NCBI GenBank assembly: GCA_963971405.1
Contig: OZ020486.1
Location: 6,347,419-6,411,418 of the forward strand
Length of the DNA stretch: 64,000 bases
Direction: 5' to 3'
Source of the DNA: Psococerastis gibbosa
Taxonomy: Eukaryota; Arthropoda; Insecta; Psocodea; Psocidae
Numbering within the stretch: position 1 is the first letter of the stretch; each line of letters begins with the position of its first letter. Position numbers and translations under genes: made by a program. A model generated the notes under the pieces. That model saw only the letters and a program-made list of their open reading frames with translations. It was not told the DNA's origin and did not search any database. This document shows, piece by piece, positions 11,213 to 25,000 of the stretch.

Positions 11213-11445
11213 GGGACATGTAGAGTAGTGGTACGGACTCTGACTTTCACCCGAAAGGTTGTTGGTTCGAGTCCCACACTGGCTACATTTTCTGGCCATG
11301 CTTTAGAGGGCATGTAAAGCAGGTGTTCCCGGGCCTTCCTAGTTGAGTGTAAGAGAGCTTTATAGCCCTAACTCCGCTAGGTTGGCTTAGTAGTAGAAAC
11401 AATAAAAAGTCCTTATTTATTTTATTTATTTATTTATTTAAAATC
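11213..11445 (+). mobile_element. tRNA-derived SINE-1, full copy
   Basis: A box in GTAGAGTAGTGGTACGG, B box GGTTCGAGTCC, then a body ending CTCCGCTAGGTTGGCTTAG and a (TTTA)n-rich tail. Other copies at 14425-14640, 35105-35203, 42686-42765, 46755-46976 and 49045-49120. Confidence 0.8.
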
Positions 11446-11954
11446 GTTGTAATCCTAAACAACGCAAAAAATAGTTCCCTTGGTAACGTCGGGGAACATA
11501 TTAGTCACGGAATTGAATCTCATGTAATTAAATGATTCCAATAAAATCATTTTTACTGCAAATCATTGCAATTATCTTTCAATACCCGTAAAATAAAGTT
11601 ATCTACCTACAATAGTACCTAGGAAGAAATTCAAGGTAACAACATCATGGATGTCTATTGTATCCATACTGTAGTATAGGCTAAAATTACACTCTGTGAA
11701 GGAGTTTGAAATTTCGTTCGCATAATGAACTGCAGCTCTTACTTTAAGGTAGGGTTTAAGGGGCTATCATTGAGGACCTCAGTGTCCAAATTTGCCATAA
11801 TTTTTTAATTTTTTACGATAATCGTGTAATCTTAGTTTTTCAGAGCTGCAAATAGCTCTTGCTCGTTTCTTAAGATCCGTCCTAAAAACCTTCCACATTT
11901 TACTTGACGATGGTAGGCCTATTCAGTACGAATGAAGAGGTACTTCAAAGGATA

Positions 11955-12243
11955 AATGATAAAGGATCCCTAATTACCTCCATTTCGGTGAGAAGGGTAA
12001 AATAGATGGGTCACCTGATCAGACAGGAAGGACTTTTAAGCACCATAATAGAAGGCACAATCGAAGGCACCAATGCAAGAGGACGACCAAGGAAGGCGTA
12101 CGCAGAAGACCTCAAGAAAGATATGAGATGCGGAACCTACTTGGAACTCAAGAGAACGGCCCAAGACAGGGAGGAGTGGAGAAGGAGGTGGAAAGATTTG
12201 CTGCGAACCAATCGCTAGATTGCAACTACAGAAGAAGAAGAAG
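11955..12243 (+). mobile_element. RTE-like LINE fragment with (GAA)n tail
   Basis: ORF 12006-12218: MGHLIRQEGLLSTIIEG, ARGRPRKAYAEDLKKDM, DREEWRRRWKDLL. Ends in AGAAGAAGAAG. Truncated 5'. Confidence 0.8.
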
Positions 12244-12462
12244 GTAGGCCTAGTTAACTGTATATTTAAAGCAGGATGTCTCTATCTACCATCAATCAGT
12301 TCAGCCCTAACCCCATTAGGTGTTAAATGGTGAATTAGAAATGAAAACAATTTTATTTATAATTTAATTTAATATAAACAAAACGGTACACAACAGCATT
12401 GAAATGCATGCTTCAAATTATAGTGAACCCGAAAAGCTATTTGGCAGCTACGGTGAATCGGC

Positions 12463-12752
12463 CAGGCGCGGATCTACGGGGGGGGGGGGCTATAGGGGCT
12501 GTAGCCCCCCCCCCCCACTAGGTTCCTCAAAATGCGTAAAACCATACTATTTTAGTCCTAATTTTCACAAATTTTCTACCGGGGGAGATTCCCGGGCCCC
12601 CCTTGTGCTCGATTTTATTAATTACCTATAATATAGAACCTTTATTGTTCTGAAAATGCGTATCAACCTAATATTTCAGCCCAATTTTTCAAAAAAAAAA
12701 AATCGTATTTCATCTTAGCCCCCTCCTTGGCCTCATTCTAGATCCGCGCCTG
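12463..12752. mobile_element. hAT-like MITE h1 with G/C homopolymer core
   Basis: Inverted ends CAGGCGCGGATCTA and TAGATCCGCGCCTG. TGAATC occurs on both sides, an imperfect 8-bp duplication. Core has G and C runs. Lies just 3' of the sphingomyelinase stop codon. Confidence 0.7.
12613..12646 (-). promoter_or_regulatory. Nearest poly(A) hexamers for the sphingomyelinase gene
   Basis: Going downstream from the stop codon at 12960, the first AATAAA hexamers on the gene strand that I find are at 12646-12641 and 12619-12614. Both lie inside the hAT-like MITE at 12463-12752. Use as the real polyadenylation site is inference. Confidence 0.3.
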
Positions 12753-12959
12753 GTGAATCCCAGGAATGAATTTGACTGTTGCGACGTTTTATCGTATCCC
12801 AAGGCATTCTCGTAATGGCTTGTGGGTAACTACAGATGTTCGAATTGTAAATAGATATCGCTTAGTGAAGTTTTGTTCGAAGCGTCAGTCACTAAGTATC
12901 ACGGTAGTATTGCATGATTCTCCTGTAGGCACTGTGAAGATTTTTCTTCTGTTGCTTTG

Positions 12960-13044
12960 TCAGCAGGGTATTATTTGGCACAACATATTCTCACGGCAAC
13001 CTTCACCGCATTCCGGTCGCATGGGTGAGTCTTTCCAATAGTAC
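12960..13044 (-). CDS. SMPD1: Acid sphingomyelinase exon 12 (C-terminal Cys cluster and stop)
   Basis: Residues 598-625. [18 protein letters not shown] is followed by a third and fourth Cys and the TGA at 12962-12960. The split Arg codon joins exactly to the YLQKYY end of exon 11. A short Cys-rich tail is characteristic of the family. Acceptor TCTGTTGCAG. Confidence 0.88.
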
Positions 13045-16000
13045 CTGCAACAGATGGCAGAAGATGCATATACAGTAGATACATGTACGGTATACTAGAG
13101 AAAGGAAAGCAGAAAGTTGGACGAGTGAACCCAGGATTTGAAAAAGGGGGAGCTTGAAAAAACATTCTATTAGAAAGCAGCGCTTGCTGTCAGTGCCGGA
13201 TTAACTCTTGTGGGGGCCCCCTAAATACAATTTTAAATTTAAAAAAAGAGAAAACCGTAGTTGGTTGCCTGACCGTATTGGCTCTAGGCCTAGTTAAATA
13301 TTCGTCCAGGTTTCCTTTGATGATTTTTTTTTGCCAACAGTAAAGCACAAAAACATAAAATTATTGCTACTTTTTCCCGCCAATTCCAAAAGTTTTATGG
13401 TTATATTGTGTTTTTGTTTTCTTTTTAGATATTTTTTATGTTATTATTATTATTTTTTTGCTTTCGTCTATTGTGGGGACCCTGAGACCTGAGCCTCGTG
13501 GTTAATCCGGCACTGCCTGCTGCGGTGTACCTACCTGTAATATTTTTGTAGGTACTCATCATCAGTCTTAATTCTTTCATACAGCTTGCCCCATTCTTCA
13601 GGCTCCAGGGACGCCAAACCAAAATCCTCCTTAGCAGTGTATAGCTTTTTCCAGACGGGAGAATCTAATTTGTTGGATTTTTCGAGATCCATGATCCATG
13701 TTTCATAATCCAGCACTTTCTGCAGTCAAAATACTACAATAACTAATAGGTTTTCGTAGAGGAAATAATTTGATTACTACTTTAGTGTTGGGCTCGCTGT
13801 GGTAAGGATTGGAAACGCCATGGCAAACAAAAACAAAAATTAAAAAAAAGTGCTTTGTACTTTTCCAAAACCGGCCTACAGATTTTCTGCTGTTAGCAAC
13901 CCTGTCTGCCTGAGGAGGGAAGTGAGTCTGTTTCTAAACTTGGGGCACCTTAAGGACAGACTCCCTCACCTCAGGAAGAAGGAGAGTTGACTAACAGGGT
14001 GGACCTCCGGATTATAGTGGATTCCGAACCATTTGGAGAACAAAGTAAAGCCACACGATTAATTAGGGGGTTACCAGGACTCGACAGACTGTCTGGCAGT
14101 CTCAGCGCGTTATTATGTCCCACCGTGTTCTCCTGCCAACGCTGTAAGTAGACATACATAAAAAACCCTGAGGGTGTGGGCCTGAACGGTGATGAGTAGT
14201 AGGTCCTCTCCCTTGACCACTTCTCTATTTAGGCTACTATGGTCAGCAACGTGCCCGGCAGCCGTGTTTCTCCCCAACCAAGGTAAGATATCAATTGGTG
14301 TTAGGTGTACTCTGGACCGGATGAAAATGCATAGGTACTTTTTGTCTATTCTCGAGTCTCAACACATAGTAGTCTATTCCTCTGCCAACTATATTACATG
14401 AGAAATTCGACTGTTGAATAAAATTATTAACAGCGGCTCTTTTAAATATTGATTTTAAAATTGACTTTTGTTCTATTACTAAGCCAACCTAGTGGAGTTA
14501 GGGCTCTAACTACACTCAACTAGAAAAGTCTGCTTTACATGACCTCCGAAGCATAGCCAGAAAATGTATCAAGTGTGGGACTCGAACCAACAACCTGAAA
14601 GTCGGAGCTTTTACCACTACTCTACAATATGCATTCATACCGTTTGTTTACTACCTAAATTAAAATAAATATGACTCGTATCTGTACTTGGTTAAGTCAT
14701 GCTTTCGCCTGTTTCATTGCGTAAGCTTGTGTCAACTTGTCCAAATGTTCATTATCGCTTGCAGCAAGTGTAGGTTGACATCGAGAACGTATACCAGTTT
14801 GCCAATGGCCAAATATTCATACAGAAACAAAACAAATAATGACCGAAATCCATGGTATCGTTGGCATTGGACAAGAGCTATGGGCCACTAGTAGGCCTCA
14901 AGGGCGACGCCAGAGAGGGGCAGGGGGGCACTGCCCCCCTAGACCATCCGCTGCCCCCCCTAGAGCCTGCTTTGGGAGCTACGCCCCCCCCCCCTAGAGT
15001 TACCGTTGGTACAGCAAAACATGCACAATGTGATCTTAGAACAGTTTACCTATTTCAAAATAAATAAATAAAATTACGAAATGATGTTTTAAGGGGGTGG
15101 GCACCTACCTCCTGCCCGCCCCCTAGCTAAAATCCTGGCGTCGCCCTTGGTAGGCCTGGTTCCATAAAAAGTCCTTTAAAAAAATTGCAAAATAATTATT
15201 ATTACAAAGGCGCCCATTCCATTGACCGGCTAGGGCTATTTCCAAAAACAGTGTAGTGGTAGCAGACATTCAAGACTTAGGTTGCGTTTCCACCGATCTC
15301 GCATTGCAGATTGCAAATGACATTGACGGAAATTAGAATTTTTCTTTTTATAGAAATCTATTAAAATGTGTGTACTTAACATATCCCATGACGCCATTTT
15401 TTAATTTTAGTTTGTTTGTTTGTGATTTTACTGTATGATGATTGATCAATTTTAACTGTGGCATAGAGGAAAATAAACATTTCCGTCAATTCTGCAAATG
15501 CGAGGTCGGTGGAAACGCCACCTAAGTCTTGAATGTCTGCTACCACGTCACCGTTTTTGGAAATAGCCCTAGCCGGTCAATGGAATGGGCACCTTACTCT
15601 GGTTGTCCCGTCATAATCTCCATCAATATAATAAATCCTGAAGCCCGGGTTGAGCATGGTGTAGGTGGTAGCACTGCCGCCTACATACATAACTCCTGTC
15701 GTCTTGTTCGGATCCAAACTGTCACGAATCAGCTCGAATTCGTCATTGTGGGTGTGACCGAAGAATTGTGCCACTACTGTATCCTTGAACCTAAAAACAA
15801 ATACACAAATCTAGAGGCCATCTCTCCTTAATTATTCTGCTAATGCCGCAGGGGGTTTGTTACCGAAAATAAATAAATGATCGTCATTTTTCGATAGAAG
15901 AAGCATTAAAAGCAGAAGATGAGTTTTTAATAATTAATTGTCAGGTAGATAGGTAACAACCGAACGTTAAACTGCACACAGGCTAATACCTTGCGGTGGA

Positions 16001-19000
16001 TGAAGCATCGTAAATTGCTATAACTTCATTGGCGTAAATTCCGAAAATTTCTGGGGGAGGGGGACCCCAAGACTTTGATATCCCGGAGAAAAAGTCGATA
16101 AACGGGCCCAAATTAGTGAGGGTGTACGCATAATATACCCTGGAGAAAGGGGAGCCTGGGGGTCTCACCCGGAGAAAAGAAATTGATAAATGGGCCCAAA
16201 TTAGCGAGGTTTTACGAAAAAAATACAAGTTATAATAACTTGCATTTTTTTATTATTATTAGTAATAAATAATTGAATTGAATTGAATTGAATTGAATTG
16301 CAGGCCTCCTACCTTTCAATGATTTTGTAGTAGTTGTTCCTCCACGTTTTAAGACACTCGTTGTTGCCTGGAGGTACATGCGCGCTAATATGTACTTTAT
16401 GGCCCGACAACTCAGCCTCCGCTAAAGTCTCCACAAGCCACGCCAATTCTCCAGCCGGATCCTTATTGTCCAAAATCAGCCACCTGTTCATCAGAAATAC
16501 TCAAATGAGCCTTTAAAGTAGATCAGACCATATTACTGTTGTTATTTCTAATGCCTTTCAACTTTAAGCAACCCTCTCAGCCTGTGTTAACTTGAGGCAC
16601 CCTAAGGACTCTTTCACCTAGGAGGAAGGGAGTTGGCTGTGGATTCCGAACCACTTGCGGAACATGGTAAAGTCACACGATTAAATCGGAGGTGACCAGT
16701 GACGCACGTAGACTGACTGGTATAGTCTCAGCGCGTTATCATGTCCCACCATGTTCTCCTGCCAACGCTGACGCTGTGCACACTACCAAGTTTGAAACAT
16801 GCTCTGCTGTAATGGACTCAATATATAGTCCGAGAGCTAGCAAGAAATTTGGAGTAGGTTCTTGAGGCAGGCTGAAAACTTGTCACATGAATCTCCTATT
16901 ATACCCCAATACGGGAATGCAGAACTGGCTAGTGAGCGCGGGGGCAATAAATGTTTTTAACTTAGTTTTTTCACCCCCCAAAAAATGTATTTGAGGCAAT
17001 ATGAAATTTTTATATGTTGCAGTGTAATGTTTAATGAATACAAACACAAATTTGCCAGACGATTTAGTGGGGGCTTTCACATTGCCAGACGCGTCCAAAG
17101 TAAGTAAAAAAAAATCAAAAAAATGTATTTGAGGCAGCTTGAAATTTTAATAGAGTATTATTTATAACTTAAAAATAATATTCTCAAAAAGACAGTTCAT
17201 TTGGGTGGGACTTTCTACCTGCCAGACGATCTAACAAATTATGGATAAGGCAATAGCTGTAATGTGTGTACATATAGGCAGCCAGCTGTCTGCGACACCA
17301 CGTGACTTACAATTTCAGAATCGGTATATTCTGTCTTATATAATTGGTATAGCAAGTTTTAGAACTGAAATGTAACTGATTATAACTGAATTTACCTATT
17401 TTCTTACTGACAAATTAATGTATTCAGAATAGCCTACTTATCACTATTGTATTTTTTACCTGTATAATAGTGTTGCTTTTTCACAATGAATGAAGGACAT
17501 TTTCATTTCATGCTTTTTGGCCTAATATGCATGTAATTTAATTATTGTTATAAGCATTGGCGTAAATAGGAGGGTTCGGGGGGGGGGGTGCTCTAGCACC
17601 TCAGGGGCACCCGTAGCCCCCCAGGAGACGTTATGGAGGCGAAATCCACAATAACGAAAGGGAAATTATTTCTTTTTATGCTTATTTTAACATTATGAAA
17701 AAAATCAACAAATTGACCAAGTACTTTCACAAAAATTATGTTACTCAAAATGTTTTAAACTCCAATACTTTCGACCTATTTTTTCAAACTTTTTCTCCGG
17801 GGTAGTCCCCCGGGCCCCCCTCCACTCAGTGGTAAGTTTATTCTTTGGGAAATACTCAACTGTGCTGCTTGCAAAATGCGAAAAACCTCACTAATTTGGG
17901 CCTATTTATTACTTATTAAAATTCGCCCCCCCCCCCTTAAAGAAGATAAAACATAAAACGAGGGTTTTTACGAAAATAATACCTAACATGCGAAATCGTA
18001 AAAGAACGCAGGTCTGGCTTTACCCGAACATGCGCTTTCCTATATTTTATCAAATTAGATTAGATACCGAGATAAATAATAGAGATAGGCTACCTGTACC
18101 TCCTCGTGGTAAAGATGGATGCGCATAGTGGCGACTGAGCAGATAGGGGACCGAGTTTGAGCAGGGATAAACGAAAAAGTATTTTCTGTGCAGGATAATC
18201 TTTTGTCCTGGGGTTGGGAAACTGGCCCCGAAGGCGGAAGAATTCAATGAAGAGTCAGCGGCATATGGATGCAGAAGACAACGGGAAACCACTGCATTAC
18301 AATTCCCTAGTATAGTCATCACGACTAAAATTGCCATTGAAGAGGCATTAGAAGAAAATGACACCCTCTGCGCATGCGGCCAGCGCCAAGATTTAGAACA
18401 TCTGTTCCTGTGCAGCCTTTGCCCCCACCGCTGCACACCTGAAGACCTGTGGGAGGCCAATGTGGCGGCTATGAATTTCGCCCAGTTTTGGACGCGCTTG
18501 GACACGAAAAAGTAAAGTAAGTAAGAAGAAGTAGAAGTTTCTTCGGGCGGGTGTCAAGTCAAGTCAAAACTTGCAATGTCAAGAATGAGTCAGTATAAAA
18601 TCAGTACCTGCCAACACATCGCAACACATCGTATTTTCATTCACATGAAGTTTTTTCCTTATAAACCAAATTTTTGTCCCGCGCCTTGTGTTTGTGTCCT
18701 GCCTGTGCAGTTCCAGATATCCACGTTGTTCGTCCAGGTCTGTACGTTCTGGTGCACCCCAGCGAACCTCTGCCGGCCTGGCCTAGCCTCCACAGCAAAC
18801 GCACAGAAGGTAAGTCCACTATCACCAGGCGCCCCCCCCCCCAGTCTAAAATATGTCAGTCACGACATAAAGCTACTTGTCACTTGTTCGTTCCAGGTAA
18901 GGCGCATATTCCACCGACCGGCTAGGACTAAATACAGAAATGGTGACGTGGTAGCAGACATTCAAGACTTAGGCGGGGTTTCCACCGACCTCGCATTGCA

Positions 19001-22000
19001 GAATGCAATTGACATTGACGGAAATGTTTGTTTTCCTCTATGCCATAGTTAAAATTGATCAATGATCATACAGTAAAATCACAAACAAACAAACTAAAAT
19101 TAAAAAAAGGCGTCATGGGATATGTTAAGTACAAACATTTTAATAGATTTCTATAAAATGAAAAATTCTAATATCCGTCAATGTCATTTGCATTCTGCAA
19201 TGCGAGGTCGGTGGAAACCCCGCCTAAGTCTTGAACGTCTGCTACCACGTCACCGTTTTTGTATTTCGCCCTAGCCAGTCGGTCGAATCCCCGCCATACT
19301 TACCAGTTGAGGCTGTAGCAGAAGACACTGTTGAGTGATACCAACAGGAGCCCAGGCCTGTATGCTGTGGCATAATAGCCACCTCTACGGATCGTTTCGG
19401 ATTTACTGAGCTCCAGCCACGGGGATGTCCAATGAGTTGCAAGGGAGTCATATAGCCAATCGTTGGACCATTCATCCTGGCCGTATTTCGGAGAGGGGAG
19501 TCTGAAAAAAGGTATGGTGTGGTAGGAGAAACAAATTAAGAGAACCGGTCCGAGTTTACTCGAACATGCTTTCCAATTTATCAACATTAGCAGACAGAGA
19601 AAATGAGTAATATCATGGAAAATAATTTTCCTATGGTTAAATTTCGGATATCTCGGGGGGGGGGGGGGGGCTGGGTTGTCCACCTGACGTCACTGGAGGG
19701 GAGATAAATTCTAGATAGGTCAGACCAACATATTACCACACAGCAATAATGGCAGGACACGTAATGCATTTGAGCGCGAATTTTCTATCATTTTTTCAAA
19801 AAATAATTTTTTGCACAAAACAAAATAGTTTTTTGGGAAAGCAACCTGTCCGGTTTCGTTACTCAATTTAACACCTATATCATGCCTGAAGGTAGAAATC
19901 ATCGATAGTAAGGTTTCGCAGCAAAATTATTTTTTAGTCATTTTTCATTAAAATTTAGTTATTTTTATTTTTTTACCCCCAGAAGAAAATTATCAAGGGG
20001 CAAGTGACCCCCCGCATTTTGTTAACATTAATAACCACTATAATATATGTGAATTTAAAAGAAATCGTTGGAGCCGTTTTTGAGAAATAATGTTTTTAGA
20101 CGTTTTTTTTAGAGTGTTTTTGAGATTAAAACCCCCCAAATTAAGTTAGCCCTAAATAAAAACAATGGTCCCGAGGTATGAGTTTTGTAAACCTACATGC
20201 CAAATTTCATCAAAATCGGTTGAGTAGTTTGCCCGCAAATCGACGAACAGACAGACAGACAGACAGAACGACAGACAGACAGACATTTCGTAAAAAACCA
20301 CTATTTTGGGTTCCTAGGACCTCAAAACGTGTAAATCCGTTGAAATCTCGGAATCGAAAATTTCGACCGTCACAAAGCTTTCCTTATACTACGTATAAAT
20401 TGGAAAGCAAAAATTACAGCTCCTACAATAAAAAACACTAAAAGATATATATGTATCCAATGGAACAAGGTCGTACTCAGACAGGTTGGGTGGGGTCGTG
20501 GAAGCTCAACCCCCCCCCCCCAATGAAATGAAATTACATACAATTTAATGTACAAACAGAATAAAAATGTCAACTAATCGTACGGCCATCAAAAAATCGA
20601 AATATTTGCGTTTGACGTCATTTTCCTATGGCTAGTTCTGTTAGAAATCCACGGAACTAGTTTTGTGAAATGCGGAAAGACATCAATTTTTTTTAAACAA
20701 AAAGATTATTCGCATAGAAACAATTCAAGGAATGTATCCGAATAATTTCTTTAGTCGCCTCTGTAGGTAATACCTGTGTTGGGTTACGACAAGTACGAAC
20801 AAGCTACGAACAAGCTACCACTATGCCATCGAAGTCCGAATTCAAGTGCTTTAGCTGAAAGCTCACATATGGGGGCTGGGGTGACGATGCGCATGCAAGA
20901 AGTCGCAAAATCGCATGTTCTCTGCTCACTTGCTGCGGGAAGATTTAGAGAACAATTGAAATCTTATCTTATCTTGTGTGAAAATAATATTGCTGGTAGT
21001 TGGAACAAGTCTACTTACAAATTGCCCGGGACTGGTTCATGATTTCCAATGCTTGGTAAAACTGCTGACTCAAACGGGAAATAGGTTTTGAGTTTTGACA
21101 TAGTGACATTGATCATTGCCAGATTGGATTCTTTGCTTTGACCCCAGAGGTCATGGGACGGGATGTCTCCGGTCCAGATAACATGATCGATCCCCTGAAA
21201 ACAAATAAATATATCAAAACATATGGGAAGAACGATTTGAAGAAACAAGAAGAGAAGGTAAAAGAAACTTGAAAATAAGGGAAAAGTATCTAAGACCGAA
21301 TGCTGAGCTAAATCGAATTGTGAAGAAGTATAAAGCGCGAGATGGGAGGCCGAGATCCCAAAAGCTGCTTTGAGTGCCAGATAAGTTTTTAGGTACATGA
21401 AAGAGATCGAAAAGACTTTCTGCAAATTAGAAATTATTATACAAGTCAAGTTTTTCACAATTTTAAGAACCGGTCCGAGTTTACTCGAACATGCTTTCCA
21501 ATTTATCAAAATTAGTAGATAGAGAAAATTAGTAATTTCATGGTAAATAATTTTCCTATGGTTTAATTTCCGATATCTAGTGGGGGGGGGGGGGGGTTGT
21601 CCACCTGACGTCACTGGAGTTGAGGTAAATTCTAGATAGGTCAGACCAACACATTACCACACATTAATACTGGCAGGGCACGCAATGCATTTAAGCGTGA
21701 ACTTTCTATCATTTTTTCAAAATAACATTTTTTTTTTACAAAACCAAATACTTTTCTGGGAAAGCAACCTGTCTAGTTTCGTTACTGAATTTAACACCTA
21801 AAACACCTGAAGGTAGAAATCATCGATAGAAAGGTTTCGCAGAAAAATTATTTTTTAGTCATTTTTCATTAAAATTTAGTTATTTTTATTTTTTTACCCC
21901 CAGAAGCAACCTATCAAGGGGCAAGTGACCCCCCGCATTTCGTTAACATTAATAACGACTACAATATATGTGAATTTAAAAGAAATCCTTTGAGCCGTTT

Positions 22001-25000
22001 TTGAGAAATAATTTTTTTAGACGATTTTTGGAGTTTTTTGAGAATAACCCCCCCCCCCCAAATTAAGTTAGCCCAAAATAAAAAAATGGTCCCGAGGTGT
22101 GATTTTTATGAACCTACATCAAAATCGACCGAGTAGTTTGCCCGGAAATCGACGCACAGACAGACAGACATACAGGCAGACAGAACGACAGACAGAACGA
22201 CAGACAGACAGACATTTCGTAAAAAACACTTTTTTGGTTCCTGGGACCTTAAAACGTGTAAATCCGTTGAAATCTCGGAATCGAAAATTTCGACCGTCAC
22301 AAAGCTTTCCTTATACTATCACGTATAAATTTGAAAGTAAAATTTGAAATGCTTCCAAAGAAATCTACCGAATTAAGGGGCTGCTCGGAGATGTCTTCTG
22401 TCCATTATTACTTGGGGTGGCTTTGGACTACCTGAGGCAGAAGGACCTACACCTAGAATTTCACATATTGCCAATCAATCAAAAATAAATCAAGCGCACA
22501 CCAGCAAAGGCAGAAAGTACCTGTCTGCCCCTAATTAATATTTACGTCTTGCTATGGATGGACAGAACTCTATCACTTGATCTGCGGGTGAGAATGGTGA
22601 GATGCTATGTGTTTCCAATTGTCTTATATGGGATGGAGGGTTGGACCCTCACACAGCGGCTTGAAAACAAAATCGACGCCTTTGAAATGTGGGTGTATCG
22701 CCGACTGCTTAAAATATCCTGGCGAGATCACATACGAAACGAGGAAATACTCAATAGAGTGGGGACCCAGCGAACTTTATTAATCTCCGTAAAGAAGAGG
22801 AAGCTGCAGTACTTTGGACACGTGATGCGGAATGAGAAATATCACCTTCTCCAACTCATCATACAAGGGCGCATTGAGGGGAGAAGAACCGCAGGTAGAA
22901 GACGGACGTCCTGGCTGGCCAACCTTAGGGGTTGGTTCGGGAGGAGCACGACAGGCCTCTTCCGCGCAGCCGTGTCTAAGGTGCAAATCGCTCAAATGTT
23001 CGCCAATCTTCAACGTTGAAGGGGCACGAGAAGAAGAAGAAGAAGAAGATGGATGGATGTATTGTATATACGGCAGCATTCCGCCGGTTACACAAAAGTC
23101 CGCCGGTTCTGTTACAATGGACCTCTTCATGCAGAAACCCAAAGTAGCGGTCTTACATGCAGTATTGAGAGGTCACGTGATTCTCCCACTTTTGAAGGTT
23201 GCCCGCAAGCAACACAATTATGCAGGGGAGCACAATGTAATTTTATTTTATTTAGAATATCTTTATTTTTATTTATTTTATTTATTTATCTTATTTTTAA
23301 CAATAAGAGCTGTTTATTTGATTTTGAAGTTTTCCACATCATACTGCTGATGCAGTTTTTTTCTACCTATATTGATTTTATGTACTATAGGTACCGTAAT
23401 ATTGTTAACTGCGAAGTCCAGTAGACTGTCAAAGGTCCGTTCAGGAATGTCACATTTCCAGCCACCCCATTTCCCAGCTATAGAAGAGTCGTTGGTGGGG
23501 GGTGGGTCCCTACAGCACAAGGGGAGGTCACATATGTCCCAGGAGCCTTCCTTGTACTGCGTGTCAAAGTGAGTGTCCGCCAGGTGAAGAACCTTTAGAA
23601 CCTTTTTGCCATCCTGTAAAATTATAAAGGCATAGACTATATATACTGTATACGCATACAAAATGATGTAGATGCAGGCTATACTGTGCACCAGTATATG
23701 TACAAAAATTGCTGCAACTAGATTTTATGAGCTCCAGCTATACCAGGAAAATCAACATACATAAATCATCGTCCCCTATATCTAGGGTTACCATGCAGAT
23801 TTCAGAAAGCTCAATTCTTGACAACTGAACCAAAAATATCATTCTATATAGTGCACTTTCCTTCTGAAGTGTCTATAGTGTATCTAGTGTACATTTACTT
23901 GTGAACTTCACTGTTGAAAACTGCTATGCTTGAATTGAAATAAATAAAACAAGAAATTTTATATTATAATAAGCGGTGCCTCCACGACTTGCTCCACCAC
24001 TTGCTCCTGCCGCGGGTGGCAGCTCGGCCTTTGGCCTCGCGCCCACTGCTAATGTAAATTAATTGTGGTCACTATAATAATATATGAAACAACAAAGAAA
24101 ACAATAAAGAAAGCATTTAATAAAACAATTAAATTTGAATTTCGCACCAAAATGCTCCTATAAGTAGGCGTGGTCATGGCTTCAGTCTTGCACATAGCCT
24201 GCCAATCGAAATAAGCAGACTGGCATTCCTATGCTTATACATAGGATGCAGTATTTCAGGGCTTTGTGATTTTTTTCATGAAATCACAGGATTGAAGTTA
24301 CAAAATATTTGCGTCCCACTTTCGGATTTTGGCCACTTGGTAGCGCTTGGGTGTTTCCCGCACAAATTTAAAAATTGAAATGTAGTAGTCAATATCAATT
24401 TAATGAGTCATTTCATATTAATAAATCTATAATGACCCAAATTTAATGAAACCAACTAGTTTATTGTATCATTCGCACACCTAGGCCTATCTACAGTAAA
24501 ATGGTCAATGAATATTAAAAAAAAAAATGCTCGTGTATCCTACGCAGTATGTATTAATGCATGGAAGTATTACATACAATACTTCAAAATATGTTCCAAC
24601 ATGAGTTTAGAAAGAGTACCTACTGTACTTTACGTTACGGCAAGCATTCATTAGGGCCTTTTCGTACAGGTCACTGGGGGTTGAACATTTTAAACCAAAA
24701 CCCTGTATGGGGAAAGTGGCAAAAAAAAGTCTTTGCGTCGTGTTAGCATACTGTCACAGTAGACCATGTATTGGACATTTTCACAACCCCTATTTATTCA
24801 GACAGGTAGTTCCTCACTAACGGTGACACCCACCATGTTGCCTTCGTTTTGATTCTGTAAGCCATGGGTGACAATTAAGTGAAAACTCAAGGTGAGTTCC
24901 ATGGAAAAGGCCTTTAATAATACAGCATAATGCAATAACATTAATGTAATAACAAATATACAGTAATTTACAGTGAAGAGGATGGAACACAACTAATATT

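Noticed and set aside
17556-17940. G/C-run element beginning CATTGGCGTAAAT
   Set aside because: Looks like the hAT-like group, but no inverted right end or target duplication could be set.
18637-18925. Plus-strand ORFs of 83-158 codons around 18.6-19.0 kb
   Set aside because: They run into the MITE at 18901 and have no domain, no splice context and no codon pattern of a real gene.
20246-20285. CAGA runs considered as a CRISPR-like or satellite array
   Set aside because: A 4-bp microsatellite inside a dispersed repeat; no spacers, no unique units.
22780-23350. Overlapping ORFs on both strands near 22.8-23.4 kb
   Set aside because: Shadows of the RTE-like LINE fragment and the sphingomyelinase exon 6 region.
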